From assembly GCA_032622095.1 (NCBI GenBank), contig CP136061.1, positions 190,162,369 to 190,226,368 of the forward strand: DNA of 64,000 nucleotides, read 5' to 3'. Below, piece by piece: positions 51,353 to 64,000 of this stretch (positions are counted from its first letter, which is position 1; the number at the start of each line of letters is the position of its first letter). The notes under the pieces are model-generated. The model was not told where the DNA came from and did not search any database. It saw only the letters and a list, made by a program, of their open reading frames with translations. This stretch comes from Siphonodentalium dalli (taxonomy: Eukaryota; Mollusca; Scaphopoda; Gadilida; Siphonodentaliidae). The translations under genes and the position numbers were made by a program.

Positions 51353-54050
51353 CTAGCCGATGAGCCCGACGTTGTTCGGGCTATTCAAAAACCAAATTTC
51401 ACGTCGATAGCAAAAACCAAACCAAATTTCAAGTCGATAGCTCCACCCGTTTCCGAGATCTGGTCTGCGCATGCGCGAAGCTGGCGGCGCACGGGCTCGG
51501 CGACCCGATAAAATTCGTACCCGGGGCAAGATACATTCACATAGCAAATTTCAAGTCGATAGCTCCACCCGTTTCCGAGATCTCGTCTGCGCATGCGCGA
51601 AGCTGGCGTCGCACGGGCTCGGCGACCCGATAAAATTCGTATCCGGGGCAAGATACATTCACATAGCAAATTTCAAGTCGATAGCTCCACCCGTTTCCGA
51701 GATCTCGTCTGCGCATGCGCGAAGCGGGCGCCGCACGGGCTCGCCAATACGACAACGTCGACCGCCTGGTCAAACTACACACACGTACCAAGTTTCGTCC
51801 CGATCGGTCGAGAATCGTAGATTTTTATAAATGACAGACAAACAGACAAACAGACAGACAAACAGACATAGGTCTTCAAAATATATATGAGATTCTGTAA
51901 ACATACACAGAAGCACACCCGTGTGTTACTGGTCGTTAATTCATGGCACAATTAAGTGCGACAGCATAAAGCCAAATATGATCGCACTCAGGACATCGCA
52001 TTGGGTTTTGAAATCGTATCATTTACTACCATATGCATATACACCAAATGCATAATATTCATCACGATTTGAGATAACGATAATCTAAACAATGTCACAG
52101 TGTCATACAGTTTATTTAACTTTTATAAAGTATACACTTTTAACAGATAACACAATGGCCATAACAATACAAACAAACAAACAAACGAAAACATTGTTCA
52201 ACAAAGAAGTGTGCATCAGCAATGACGTGAATGTTAACTGTGTTTTTGCAAAGTGTCTTCAGACACTTTCGCCTCAACCGACATATATACCATAAAACAT
52301 ATCATGGTAATACTTCTACGACAAAATTTGTTGCTTATTGGTATTAGGTAGGCAAAATAACAAAGTTCGGTTCTTAACAGTATGGTGGCAGCATATAGGG
52401 ATACAACATCTGTGGTCTTGGTGCCAAGGAAACTGGCGACACAACTGGTCCATTCTGGAAGCCTTGGAAGGCACTCGGTGAATACGGCAGGAATGGTCTA
52501 GGAACTGCAGCAGAAATATGATATGGAGACATGTAATCAAACGGAGACAACATCGGCTGCACAAGCGGAAACTGACAGGAGACTGGTGACGTCGAGTTGT
52601 TTGTTGCATGCCGGGAAGACTTTGTACGTGCTCGCTTGTTCTGGAACCAGATCTGAAAATAAAAGTATATGGATTAATTAGAGCGTGCATGAGTAGGAAA
52701 CGTTAACTGTTGCTTATAAATAAAATAAAATCGTATAGAAATTATAAAAATAAAAATTATATTGCAAGTGATAGTAATTCAGTATTTGGTTGAACATAGA
52801 AATCACTGTGATGGAGTTGACAGAAGGATTTTCGACATTTATGGCGAATATACGTTGATACAAGCTTTCGGTTATGGTGGTTGTGTGACGTAGATTTAAC
52901 GTCAGTGAAGCCCCAAGCGTCAATATGGCATTATTAATACCGAAGTAGCAATGAAACCATTATTATGCTCTGAGTGCAACCCGCGTCAGATATTATGCAT
53001 TCGGGATGAGAAACTATAACTGCTAATATTTCTGGTTGCCGGTTGCATTTTATACAAGAAAAAAAAATGTGGTCCGCGTCTCCCCAACGTCGTGTTATTG
53101 TCTGAATTGTATTACGGAATTCACGTAGAGTAGAGACGAATAGTTCCTACCTTGATGTTCTTCTCTGGTATATCGAGCTCGCTGGCGAGTTGTTCTCGCT
53201 CGTCGTTGTCTGGGTAAGGGTTCGTGTAGAATGAATCGAGAAGCTTCCCCATCTGATCTGGAGAATAGTTGACTCGATTCTTTTTCTTGCTGGTTTTCTC
53301 TGCGGATGATATTGGTGTGGTGCTTCTTGGTGGCGATGGTGAGCTGTCGGTGATGTCAGGTGAACTTCCGGTTGATGACACGTAACTGTCATCTGCATCA
53401 GCTGGTCGGACAAAATCACACCCTATAAAACCGACGCGCGTCCCTGGAACAAAAAATACTGAGATCAGAATAATGGAATTACATATTGTATATGTTCCCC
53501 ATCAAGTGGATATTTATTGATTCAGAGTTCCATGGTGGAGGTGGGTGCTTCAAATATCAGAAGATCAGTGAAACCTTTAGCTTTAGGTAATGGTGAGTCG
53601 TGCAGCCGCGTGTGCTATTTCGTATATTTGTGTTGGTGCTATATATTTACTCAGATGCAAGCTCCATATTGAGTTCATTCTATTATTTATGACACCATTC
53701 ATTACACATTACCCCCGCGCCCACATGTATGCTACAAGGTGAGAGCGCCCACATGTATGCCATAAGGTGAGAGCGCCCACGTGTATGCTATAAGGTGAGA
53801 CCTGGCATGGCATTGTGGCATGCGACCTTAGTGGTCAGTTTATAACTGTTTTGGTTTCTCCGGTTTCAAAGTTGAATTATTCCATGGGCGCCAAATACAT
53901 GCAGGCACAAAAATTAACAGTTACACACACGTACCAAGTTTCGTCCCGATCGGTCAAGAATCGTAGATTTGTATTAATGACAGACAAACAGACAGACAGA
54001 CAGACAAACAAACAAACATACATACAGAGGTCTTCAAAATATATATGAGA
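51353..54050 (-). mobile_element. Candidate gene-capturing Helitron 3
   Basis: Same structure and join (53922-53924) as the first two. Its TC end at 54050 is followed by T, and its CTAG at 51353 is preceded by A. Confidence 0.55.
52374..53443 (-). pseudogene. Truncated homeobox gene 1 copy, exons 3-4 only (copy 4)
   Basis: Exon 3 is 53443-53151 and exon 4 is 52652-52374, in frame with intact splice sites and no exon 1 or 2. The protein sequence equals copy 2 across both exons (Lys43 retained, Gly14). No in-frame ATG precedes the homeodomain. Confidence 0.8.
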
Positions 54051-56333
54051 TAGATAGATTGGCAGATTCCAGTAGCTTTATAACGGTATATCTGGGGAGA
54101 AATCTGATGCTATATTCGTGATTATCTGGGATGATTTCGGTATATACCAAAGGTATATACTGTAAAAACAAAGCGCGCCATCCGTGCTCGCAGGGAATAA
54201 ATTTCGAGCGATAACGTTTGCGTAAATACGAAATTGTGAGTGTTGGTTTGTAACTGGGATTTCTGAGAAGCATTATGCCTATAACTACCCCCCTAAGCCC
54301 TGACCTAAGTGTCATACATACTATAACAATGATGTTGTAAGAGCTCCAATAAATCTCCCGCATAGGCAAGCACTCAATGTTCCCGTATATATAACTCTGC
54401 AGATGCTAATAACGTTGAATTGGAAACAGACGCTCTTTATAGAGATGCGTAAAAAAAAAAAGCTCATTAAATAATCACGTGATTAACCCACGCCGTGCCT
54501 TTGCGGTGATTTTGAAAGTGGAGAACGCGTGCTCTGAGCTTCTCCAAAACGCCGCGACGACGATTCCCGTGAGTTTTTACATTTAGATGGGAAGTTTGAA
54601 CTCAATCGAGCGAACCGTTTTCGATTCTATGAAGTACATATATATATACGAAGTCTCAAAATATATAGTACTAGCAGGTTAGCCCGCCACCGGCGGCTTG
54701 TCCGAAACATGACATTTATATATATATTTTTTAAATTTTTAGCTCCACGCGTATTTGTACCCGGTAGCTCCACCAGTTTCCGAGATCTGGTCTGCGCATG
54801 AAAATTTGTACCCGGCGCAAGATACATTCACATGCCAAATTTCAAGTCGATAGCTCCACCCGTTTCCAAGATCTCGTCTGCGCATGCGCTGCACGGGCGT
54901 CGCACGGGCTCGGCGACCCGATAAAATTTGTACCCGGCGCAAGATACATTCACATAGCAAATTTCAAGTCGATAGCTCCACCCGTTTCCGAGATCTCGTC
55001 TGCGCATGCGCTGCACGGGCGTCGCACGGGCTCGGTGACCCGATAAAACTTGTACCCGGCGCAAGATACATTCACATAGCAAATTTCAAGTCGATAGCTC
55101 CACCCGTTTCCGAGATCTCGTCTGCGCATGCGCTGCACGGGCGTCGCACGGGCTCGCCAATACGACAACGACCACCGCCTGATCAAACTACACACACGTA
55201 CCAAGTTTCGTCCCGATCGGTCGAGAATCGTAGATTTGTATGAAGTACAACACACACACACAAACATAAATATATAAGAGAGATATGTAAATTAGATAGA
55301 TTGTATCAAAATATATAGGAGAGATATGTAAATGATCTACACACCATTACTGGTGTTTGTCAAAGTTTAGTGGGGTATATCAATACTCATTCACGATCAT
55401 ATCATTGAGGTCCGGAGGGTGTGGGCTATCTCTCGAATACAAGGAGTTCTCAAAATATATAGAAGAGATAGACTAGCAGGTTAGCCCGCCACTGGCGGCA
55501 TTCGTCCGATGGCTTTGTTCGAAAAAGCAATTGCAACAGGTTCCGAGACACTTGTGCTGCATTTGCAGCAAATTTCGGCAATAGTCAGAAACATGACAAT
55601 TTTAATTGAATTTTTTGTTTTTCAATGAGTTAATTATTTTGTTTTTCAATGAGTTAATTGTGCCTTTTTAATTTTTTAATTGAAGTTTTTGTTTTTAAAT
55701 TTTACCCGATTTTTTTTTTTTTTTCAAGGAGTTAATTGTGCCTTTTTAATTTTGTTTTTCAATTTTACCCGATTTTTTTTGGTTTTTCAATGAACCCGTC
55801 CATGACACTTCCCGTATTTAGCAAGTTTGAGCTCAATCGGTTCGAGTCTATAAAGGACACACACATATATATGACACTTCCCGTAGGTAGCAAGTTTGAG
55901 CTCAATCGGCATTCCCTGGAATTTCCCAGTCAATATTTAGCAAGTTTGAGCTCAATCGGTTCGAGTCTATAAAGGACACACTCATATATATGACACTTCC
56001 CGTAGGTAGCAAGTTTGAGCTCAATCGGCATTTCCTGGAATTTCCCAGTCAATATTTAGCAAGTTTGAGCTCAATCGGTTCGAGTCTATAAAGGACACAC
56101 TCATATATATGACACTTCCCGTAGGTAGCAAGGTTGAGCTCAATCGGCATTCCCTGGAATTTCCCAGTCACCAACGCGGCGTAATTTTGGTACATATATA
56201 GAGACCAATTGTCCATCGGCTGTCATGTGTAGTAAAGATGTCTTATAAGCCGACATTGCCGTGAGGATGCCCGTTCCTACACGCGTTTTCGATTCTATGA
56301 AGTACCCACATATATACACACATACATATATAC

Positions 56334-56364
<31 letters not shown>

Positions 56365-56365
56365 C

Positions 56366-56419
<54 letters not shown>

Positions 56420-59400
56420 GGAAGTCTCAAATTATATAGTAGATTGGCAGATTCCAGTAGCTTTATAACGGTATATCTTGGGAGAAATCTGATGCTATAT
56501 TCGTGATTATCTGGGATGATTTCGGTATATACCTTCGGTATATATACTGTAAAAACAAAGCGCGCCATCCGTGCTCGCAGGGAATAAATTTCGAGCGATA
56601 ACGTTTGCGTAAATACGAAATTGTGAGTGTTGGTTTGTAACTGGGATTTCTGAGAAGCATTATGCCTATAACTACCCCCCCCCCTAAGCCCTGACCTAAG
56701 TGTCATACATACTATAACAATGATGTTGTAAGAGCTCCAATAAATCTCCCCGCATAGGCAAGCACTCAATGTTCCCGTATATATAACTCTGCAGATGCTA
56801 ATAACGTTGAATTGGAAACAGACGCTCTTTATAGAGATGCGTCAAAAACAAACGCTCATTAAATAATCACTTGATTAACCCACGCCGTGCCTTTGCGGTG
56901 ATTTTGAAAGTGGAGAACGCGTGCTCTGAGCTTCTCCAAAACGCCGCGACGACGATTCCCGTGAGTTTTTACATTTAGATGGGAAGTTTGAACTCAATCG
57001 AGCGAACCGTTTTCGATTCTATGAAGTACATATATATATACGAAGTCTCAAAATATATAGTACTAGCAGGTTAGCCCGCCACCGGCGGCTTGTCCGAAAC
57101 ATGACATTTTTTTATATTTTTTTTATATTTTTAGCTCCACGCGTTTCAATAAGAAAAAATTGTACCCGGTAGCTCCACCCGTTTCCGAGATCTGGTCTGC
57201 GCATGCGATGCACGGGCGTCGCACGGGCTCGGCGACCCGATAAAATTTGTACCCGGCGCAAGATACATTCACATAGCAAATTTCAAGTCGATAGCTCCAC
57301 CCGTTTCCGAGATCTCGTCTGCGCATGCGCTGCACGGGCGTCGCACGGGCTCGCCAATACGACAACGACCACCGCCTGGTCAAACTACCAAGTTTCGTCC
57401 CGATCGATCGTGAATCGTAGATTTGTATGAAGTACAACACACACACAAACATAAATATATAAGAGAGATATGTAAATTAGATAGATTGTGTCAAAATATA
57501 TAGGAGAGATATGTAAATGATCTATACACCATTACCGGTGTTTGTCAAAGTTTAGTGGGGTATATCAATACTCATTCACGATCATATCATTGAGGTCCGG
57601 AGGGTGTGGGCTATCTTTCGAATACACGGAGTTCTCAAAATATATAGTATAGACTAGCAGGTTAGCCCGCCACCGGCGGCTTGTCCGAAACATGACATTT
57701 TATATATATATTTTTTAATTTTTAGCTCCACGCGTTTCAATAAGAAAAAATTGTACCCGGTAGCTCCACCCGTTTTCGAGATCTGGTCTGCGCATGCGCG
57801 AAGCTGGCGTCGCACGGGCTCGGCGACCCGATAAAATTTGTACCCCGCGCAAGATACATTTACATAGCAAATTTCAAGTCGATAGCTCCACCCGTTTCCG
57901 AGATCTAGTCTGCGCATGCGCTACACGGGCGTCGCACGGGCTCGGCGACCCGATAAAATTTGTACCCGGCGCAAGATACATTCACATAGCAAATTTCAAG
58001 TTGATAGCTCCACCCGTTTCCGAAATCTCGTCTGCGCATGCGCTGCACGGGCGTCGCACGGGCTCGGCGATCCAATAAAATTTGTACCCGGCGCAAGATA
58101 CATTCACATAGCAAATTTCAAGTCGATAGCTCCACCCGTTTCCGAGATCTCGTTTGCGCATGCGCTGCACGGGCGTCGCACGGGCTCGCCAATACGACAA
58201 CGACCACCGCCTGGTCAAACTACACACACCTACCAAATATCGTCCCGATCGGTCGAGAATCGTAGATTTGTATGAAGTACAACACACACACAAACATAAA
58301 TATATAAGAGAGATATGTAAATTAGATAGATTGTATCAAAATATATAGGAGATATATGTAAATGATCTACACACCATTACTGGTGTTTGTCAAAGTTTAG
58401 TGGGGTATATCAATACTCATTCACGATCATATCATTGAGGTCCGGAGGGTGTGGGATATCTCTCGAATACACGGAGTTCTCAAAATATATAGGATAGAAG
58501 ACTAGCCGATGAGCCCGACGTTGTCCGGGCTATTCATCCGGGCTAATCAAAAACCAAATTTCAAGTCGATCGCTCTACCCATTTCCGAGATCTGGTATGC
58601 GCATGCGCGAAGCTGGCGTCGCACGGGCTCGGCGACCCGATAAAATTCGTATCCGGGGCAAGATACATTCACATACCAAATTTCAAGTCGATAGCTCCAT
58701 GCGTGCACCCGTTTCCGAGATCTCGTCTGCGCATGCGCGAAGCTGGTGTCGCACGGGCTCGGCGACCCGATAAAATTCGCATCCTGGGCAAGATACATTC
58801 ACATAGCAAATTTCAAGTCGATAGCTCCACCCGTTTCCGAGATCTCGTCTGCGCATGCGCGAAGCGGGCGCCGCACGGGCTCGCCAATACGACAACGACG
58901 ACCGCCTGGTCAAACTACACTCACGTACCAAGTTTCGTCCCGATCGGTCGAGAATCGTAGATTTGTATTAATGACAGACAGACAGACAAACATACATACA
59001 GACAGAGGTCTTCAAAATATATATGAGACTAGCCGATGAGCCCGACGTTGTCCGGGCTATTCAAAAACAAAATTTCAAGTCGATAGCTCTACCCGTTTCC
59101 GAGATCTGGTCTGCGCATGCGCGAAGCTGGCGTCGCACGGGCTCGGCGACCCGATAAAATTCGTATCCGGGGCAAGATACATTCACATAACAAATTTCAA
59201 GTCGATACCGAGATCTCGTCTGCGCATGCGCGAACCTGGTGTCGCACGGGCTCGGCGACCCGATAAAATTCGTATCCGGGGCAAGATACATTCACATAGC
59301 AAATTTCAAGTCGATAGCTCCACCCGTTTCCGAGATCTCGTCTGCGCATGCGCGAAGCGGGCGCCGCACGGGCTCGCCAATACGACAACGTTCACCGCCT

Positions 59401-60173
59401 GGTCAAACTACACACACGTACCAAGTTTCGTCCCGATCGGTCGAGAATCGTAGATTTGTATAAATGACAGACAGACAGACAAACAAACAAACAAACAAAC
59501 AAACAAACATACATACAGACAGAGGTCTTCAAAATATATATGAGATAGATAGATTGGCAGATTCCAGTAGCTTTATAACGGTATATCTGGGGAGAAATCT
59601 GATGCTATATTCGTGATTATCTGGGATGATTTCGGTATATACCGAAGGTATATACTGTAAAAACAAAGCGCGCCATCCGTGCTCGCAGGGAATAAATTTC
59701 GAGCGATAACGTTTGCGTAAATACGAAATTGTGTGTGTTGGTTTGTAACTGGGATTTATGAGAAGCATTATGCCTATAACTACCCCCCCCCCCCCTAAGC
59801 CCTGACCTAAGTGTCATACATACTATAACAATGATGTTGTAAGAGCTCCAATAAATATCCCCGCATAGGCAAGCACTCAATGTTCCGTGTATATAACTCT
59901 GCAGATGCTAATAACGTTGAATTGGAAACAGACGCTCTTTATAGAGATGCGTCAAAAACAAACGCTCATTAAATAATCACTTGATTAACCCACGCCGTGC
60001 CTTTGCGGTGATTTTGAAAGTGGAGAACGCGTGCTCTGAGCTTCTCCAAAACGCCGCGACGACGATTCCCGTGGGTTTTTACATTTAGATGGGAAGTTTG
60101 AACTCAATCGAGCGAACCGTTTTTCGATTCTATGAAGTACATATATATATACGAAGTCTCAAAATATATAGTA
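54051..60173 (-). mobile_element. Helitron array after homeobox copy 4
   Basis: D 54051-54670, family E 54671-55472, family C 55473-56442 with (TA)n, D 56443-57062, family E 57063-57653 and 57654-58501, family B 58502-59028 and 59029-59545, D 59546-60173. The last five blocks match 22375-24895 in order. A 209-residue open frame across 56140-56769 crosses the (TA)n tract and two element ends and is not a gene. Confidence 0.6.
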
Positions 60174-61489
60174 CTAGCCGATGAGCCCGACGTTGTCCGG
60201 GCTATTCAAAAACCAAATTTCAAGTCGATAGCTCTACCCGTTTCCGAGATCTCGTCTGCGCATGCGCGAAGCTGGCGTCGCACGGGCTCGCCAATACGAC
60301 AACGTTCACCGCCCGATCAAACTACACACACGTACCAAGTTTCGTCCCGATCGGTCGAGAACCGTAGATTTGTATCAATGACAGACAGACAGACAAACAA
60401 ACAAACAAACAAACAGAGGTCTTCAAAATATATATGAGATAGACTAGCCGAAGAGCCCGACGTTGTCCGGGCTATTCAAAAACCAAATTTCGATAGCTCC
60501 ACCCGTTTCCGAGATCTCGTCTGCGCATGCGCGAAGCTGGCGTCGCACGGGCTCGGCGACCCGATAAAATTCGTATCCGGGGCAAGATACATTCACATAG
60601 CAAATTTCAAGTCGATAGATCCACCCGTATCCGAGATCTCGTCTGCGCATGCGCGAAGTGGGCGTCGCACGGGCTCGCCAATACGACAACGTCGACCGCC
60701 TGGTCAAACTACACACACGTACCAAGTTTCGTCCCGATCGCGCAACCCCGTTTCCGAGATCTGGTCTGCGCATGCGCGAAGCTGGCGTCGCACGGACTCG
60801 GCGACCCGATAAAATTCGTATCCGGGCCAAGATACATTCACATAGCAAATTTCAAGTCGATAGCTCCTCCCGTTTCCGAGATCTCGTCTGCGCATGCGCT
60901 GCACGGGCGTCGCACGGGCTCGCCAATACGACAACGACGACCGCATGGTCAAACTACACACACGTACCAAGTTTCGTCCCGATCGGTCTAGAATCGTAGA
61001 TTTGTATTAATTACAGACAAACAGACAGACAAACAAACAGACAGACAGAGGTCTTCAAAATATATATGAGACTAGCCGATGAGCCCGACGTTGTTCGGGC
61101 TATTCAAAAACCAAATTTCACGTCGATAGCAAAAACCAAACCAAATTTCAAGTCGATAGCTCCACCCGTTTCCGAGATCTGGTCTGCGCATGCGCGAAGC
61201 TGGCGGCGCACGGGCTCGGCGACCCGATAAAATTCGTATCCGGGGCAAGATACATTCACATAGCAAATTTCAAGTCGATAGCTCCACCCGTTTCCGAGAT
61301 CTCGTCTGCGCATGCGCGAAGCGGGCGCCGCACGGGCTCGCCAATACGACTACGTCGACCGCCTGGTCAAACTACACACACGTACCAAGTTTCGTCCCGA
61401 TCGGTCGAGAATCGTAGATTTTTATAAATGACAGACAAACAGACAAACAGACAGACAAACAGACATAGGTCTTCAAAATATATATGAGA
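60174..61489 (-). mobile_element. Family B Helitrons downstream of homeobox copy 5
   Basis: Elements at 60174-60443, 60444-61071 and 61072-61489. Compared with the other units, one family B element and the family C/D composite are missing, and the last element has fewer ~122 bp cores. The GA end at 61489 meets the homeobox 3' flank at exactly the same base as at 6208. Confidence 0.7.
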
Positions 61490-61970
61490 TTCTGTAAACA
61501 TACACAGAAGCACACCCGTGTGTTACTGGTCGTTAATTCATGGCAGAATTAAGTGCGACAGCATAAAGCCAAATATGATCGCACTCAGGACATCGCATTG
61601 GGTTTTGAAATCGTATCATTTACTACCATATGCATATACACCAAATGCATAATATTCATCACGATTTGAGATAACGATAATCTAAACAATGTCACAGTGT
61701 CATACAGTTTATTTAACTTTTATAAAGTATACACTTTTAACAGATAACACAATGGCCATAACAATACAAACAAACAAACAAACGAAAACATTGTTCAACA
61801 AAGAAGTGTGCATCAGCAATGACGTGAATGTTAACTGTGTTTTTGCAAAGTGTCTTCAGACACTTTCGCCTCAACCGACATATATACCATAAAACATATC
61901 ATGGTAATACTTCTACGACAAAATTTGTTGCTTATTGGTATTAGGTAGGCAAAATAACAAAGTTCGGTTC

Positions 61971-64000
61971 TTAACAGTATGGTGGCAGCATATAGGGATA
62001 CAACATCTGTGGTCTTGGTGCCAAGGAAACTGGCGACACAACTGGTCCATTCTGGAAGCCTTGGAAGGCACTCGGTGAATAAGGCAAGAACGGTCTCGGA
62101 ACTGTAGCAGAAATATGATATGGAGACATGTAATCAAACGGAGACAACATCGGCTGCACAAGCGGAAACTGACAGGAGACTGGTGACGTCGAGTTGTTTG
62201 TTGCATGCCGGGAAGACTTTGTACGTGCTCGCTTGTTCTGGAACCAGATCTGAAAATAAAAGTATATGGATTAATTAGAGCGTGCATGAGTAGGAAACGT
62301 TAACTGTTGCTTATAAATAAAATAAAATCGTATATAAATTATAAAAATAAAAATTATATTGCAAGTGATAGTAATTCAGTATTTGGTTGAACATAGAAAT
62401 CACTGTGATGGAGTTGACAGAAGGATTTTCGACATTTATGGCGAATATACGTTGATACAAGCTTTCGGTTATGGTGGTTGTATGACGTAGATTTAACGTC
62501 AGTGAAGCCCCAAGCGTCAATATGGCATTATTAATACCGAAGTAGCAATGAAACCATTATTATGCTCTGAGTGCAACCCGCGTCAGATATTATGCATTCG
62601 GGATGAGAAACTATAACTGCTAATATTTCTGGTTGCCGGTTGCATTTTATACAAGAAAAAAAAATGTGGTCCACGTCTCCCCAACGTCGTGTTATTGTCT
62701 GAATTGTATCACGGAATTCACGTAGAGTAGAGACGAATAGTTCCTACCTTGATGTTCTTCTCTGGTATATCGAGCTCGCTGGCGAGTTGTTCTCGCTCGT
62801 CGTTGTCTGGGTAAGGGTTCGTGTAGAATGAATCGAGAAGCTTCCCCATCTGATCTGGAGAATAGTTGACTCGATTCTTTTTCTTGCTGGTTTTCTCTGC
62901 GGATGATATTGGTGTGGTGCTTCTTGGTGGCGATGGTGAGCTGTCGGTGATGTCAGGTGAACTTCCGGTTGATGACACGTAACTGTCATCTGCATCAGCT
63001 GGTCGGACAAAATCACACCCTATAAAACCGACGCGCGTCCCTGGAACAAAAAATACTGAGATCAGAATAATGGAATTACATATTGTATATGTTCCCCATC
63101 AAGTGGATATTTATTGATTCAGAGTTCCATGGTGGAGGTGGGTGCTTCAAATATCAGAAGATCAGTGAAACCTTTAGCTTTAGGTAATGGTGAGTCGTGC
63201 TGCCGCGTGTGCTATTTCGTATATTTGTGTTGGTGCTATATATTTACTCAGATGCAAGCTCCATATTGAGTTCATTCTATTATTTATGACACCATTCATT
63301 ACACATTACCCCCGCGCCCACATGTATGCTACAAGGTGAGAGCGCCCACATGTATGCCATAAGGTGAGAGCGCCCACATGTATGCTATAAGGTGAGACCT
63401 GGCATGGCATTGTGGCATGCGACCTTAGTGGTCAGTTTATAACTGTTTTGGTTTCTCCGGTTTCAAAGTTGAATTATTCCATGGGCGCCAAATACATGCA
63501 GGCACAAAAATTAACAGTTACTGGTTTTATGACTGATATAGTAATGGTGAAATACCTGGACTGTTGATAGGCGTGTGCGATCTTGTTGTTTTCAGACGGA
63601 AGGCATCTTCGAATGCTTTCACTTCGTCGCCAAATTTGTCGATGACATGTTGATCCTGAAAATAAAAATATTGTCTCGTTAGAGTATCGTAATGGTTAGC
63701 TATTGCAAGAAACTCTACTCTATGCTAACGCCCGTAGCCATAGAGAGATTCGTGGCATGATGTACGCAATGGTAACTTACAGCCAAAGCAATGCACTCTA
63801 ATTATGGGCTGAATTAAGAAGCTGGTAATGATGTATTTGTTCGCCGTACAATTGCGGACAGTAAATTCGGTTAACATCTGGTGCATATCTCGAAATATCA
63901 TGAAATGAGGACGAGAAATTAAGTATTTGTATTTTTGTTGTCATGTGTGTGAACACACGGAACATTGTATAGTATACTAAAGTCTTGTTAGAAAAAAAGA
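61971..64000 (-). CDS. Homeobox gene 1 paralogue (copy 5), exons 2-4; exon 1 beyond the window
   Basis: Exons 63655-63556 (exon 2), 63040-62748 (exon 3) and 62249-61971 (exon 4) join in frame exactly as in gene 1. By the gene 1 spacing, exon 1 should lie near 64104-64172, outside the window; 63656-64000 is intron 1. It shares Gly14, Thr at the start of exon 3, the GTAGGA donor and three minisatellite units with copies 2-4, not with gene 1. It is therefore the likely source of the truncated copies. The homeodomain is otherwise identical to gene 1. Probably functional if exon 1 is intact. Confidence 0.8.

Larger units (their letters stand above)
24896..61489. repeat. Tandem segmental array of ~11.4-12.5 kb units containing homeobox fragments
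   Basis: Equivalent unit starts are 24896, 37357 and 48809, with a shortened fourth beginning near 60174. Unit lengths are 12,461, 11,452 and 11,365 bp. The first contains an extra 3.7 kb fold-back insertion but fewer Helitrons. Each unit holds, in order, family B and C Helitrons, a truncated homeobox copy at the same offset (~3.57 kb), then D/E/C/D blocks. Near-identity of units, and unit-specific joins (for example at 36937 and 48652), indicate recent unequal exchange between repeats. Confidence 0.8.

Noticed and set aside
56140-56769. 209-residue open frame
   Set aside because: It crosses a (TA)n microsatellite and the boundary between two transposon blocks; composition is Ile/Tyr-repeat and it recurs only with the repeats.

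Overview
Animal genomic DNA, AT-rich and intron-containing, dominated by transposons. Two kinds of evidence point to a lophotrochozoan, most likely a mollusc: divergent PRD-class homeobox genes in local tandem expansion, and dense repeat elements with ~120-130 bp core repeats followed by (ACAG/ACAA)n tracts. This is inference; nothing in the window names the species.

Layout. 1-2204: 3' part of a non-LTR retrotransposon ORF2. 2515-6208: non-autonomous Helitrons placed end to end. 6677-8855 (minus) and 11446-16209 (plus): two complete, divergently transcribed paralogous homeobox genes, four coding exons each, sharing a 2.6 kb intergenic region. Both have a 23-residue first exon carrying an eh1-like Groucho-binding motif, and a homeodomain split by an intron between residues 46 and 47. 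16946-20060: a second copy of the 2515-5584 repeat block, so the gene pair lies between ~3 kb direct repeats. 20061-61489: a ~40 kb array of Helitrons containing three tandem ~11.4-12.5 kb units. Each unit carries a 5'-truncated copy (exons 3 and 4 only) of the minus-strand homeobox gene. 61971-64000: a further copy of that gene with exon 2 present and exon 1 expected just beyond the window.

The repeats can be identified from their ends. Read on the minus strand, the elements start with TC, carry a GC-rich hairpin ~10 nt before a terminal CTAG (the CTRR rule), and lie between host A and T. These are canonical Helitron ends. In each truncated homeobox copy, intron 2 is broken at one point and joined to the 5' half of a Helitron that lacks its terminator. 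The next intact hairpin-CTAG terminator lies downstream of exon 4. This is the structure expected of Helitron read-through gene capture, followed here by tandem amplification.

The first truncated copy also carries a 3,680 bp fold-back element in intron 3. It has a 6 bp target duplication, arms built of 64 bp palindromic repeats, and a nested MITE with a TA duplication. No tRNA, rRNA or other RNA gene was recognised. Most open frames in the repeat array are by-products of GC-rich tandem repeats.
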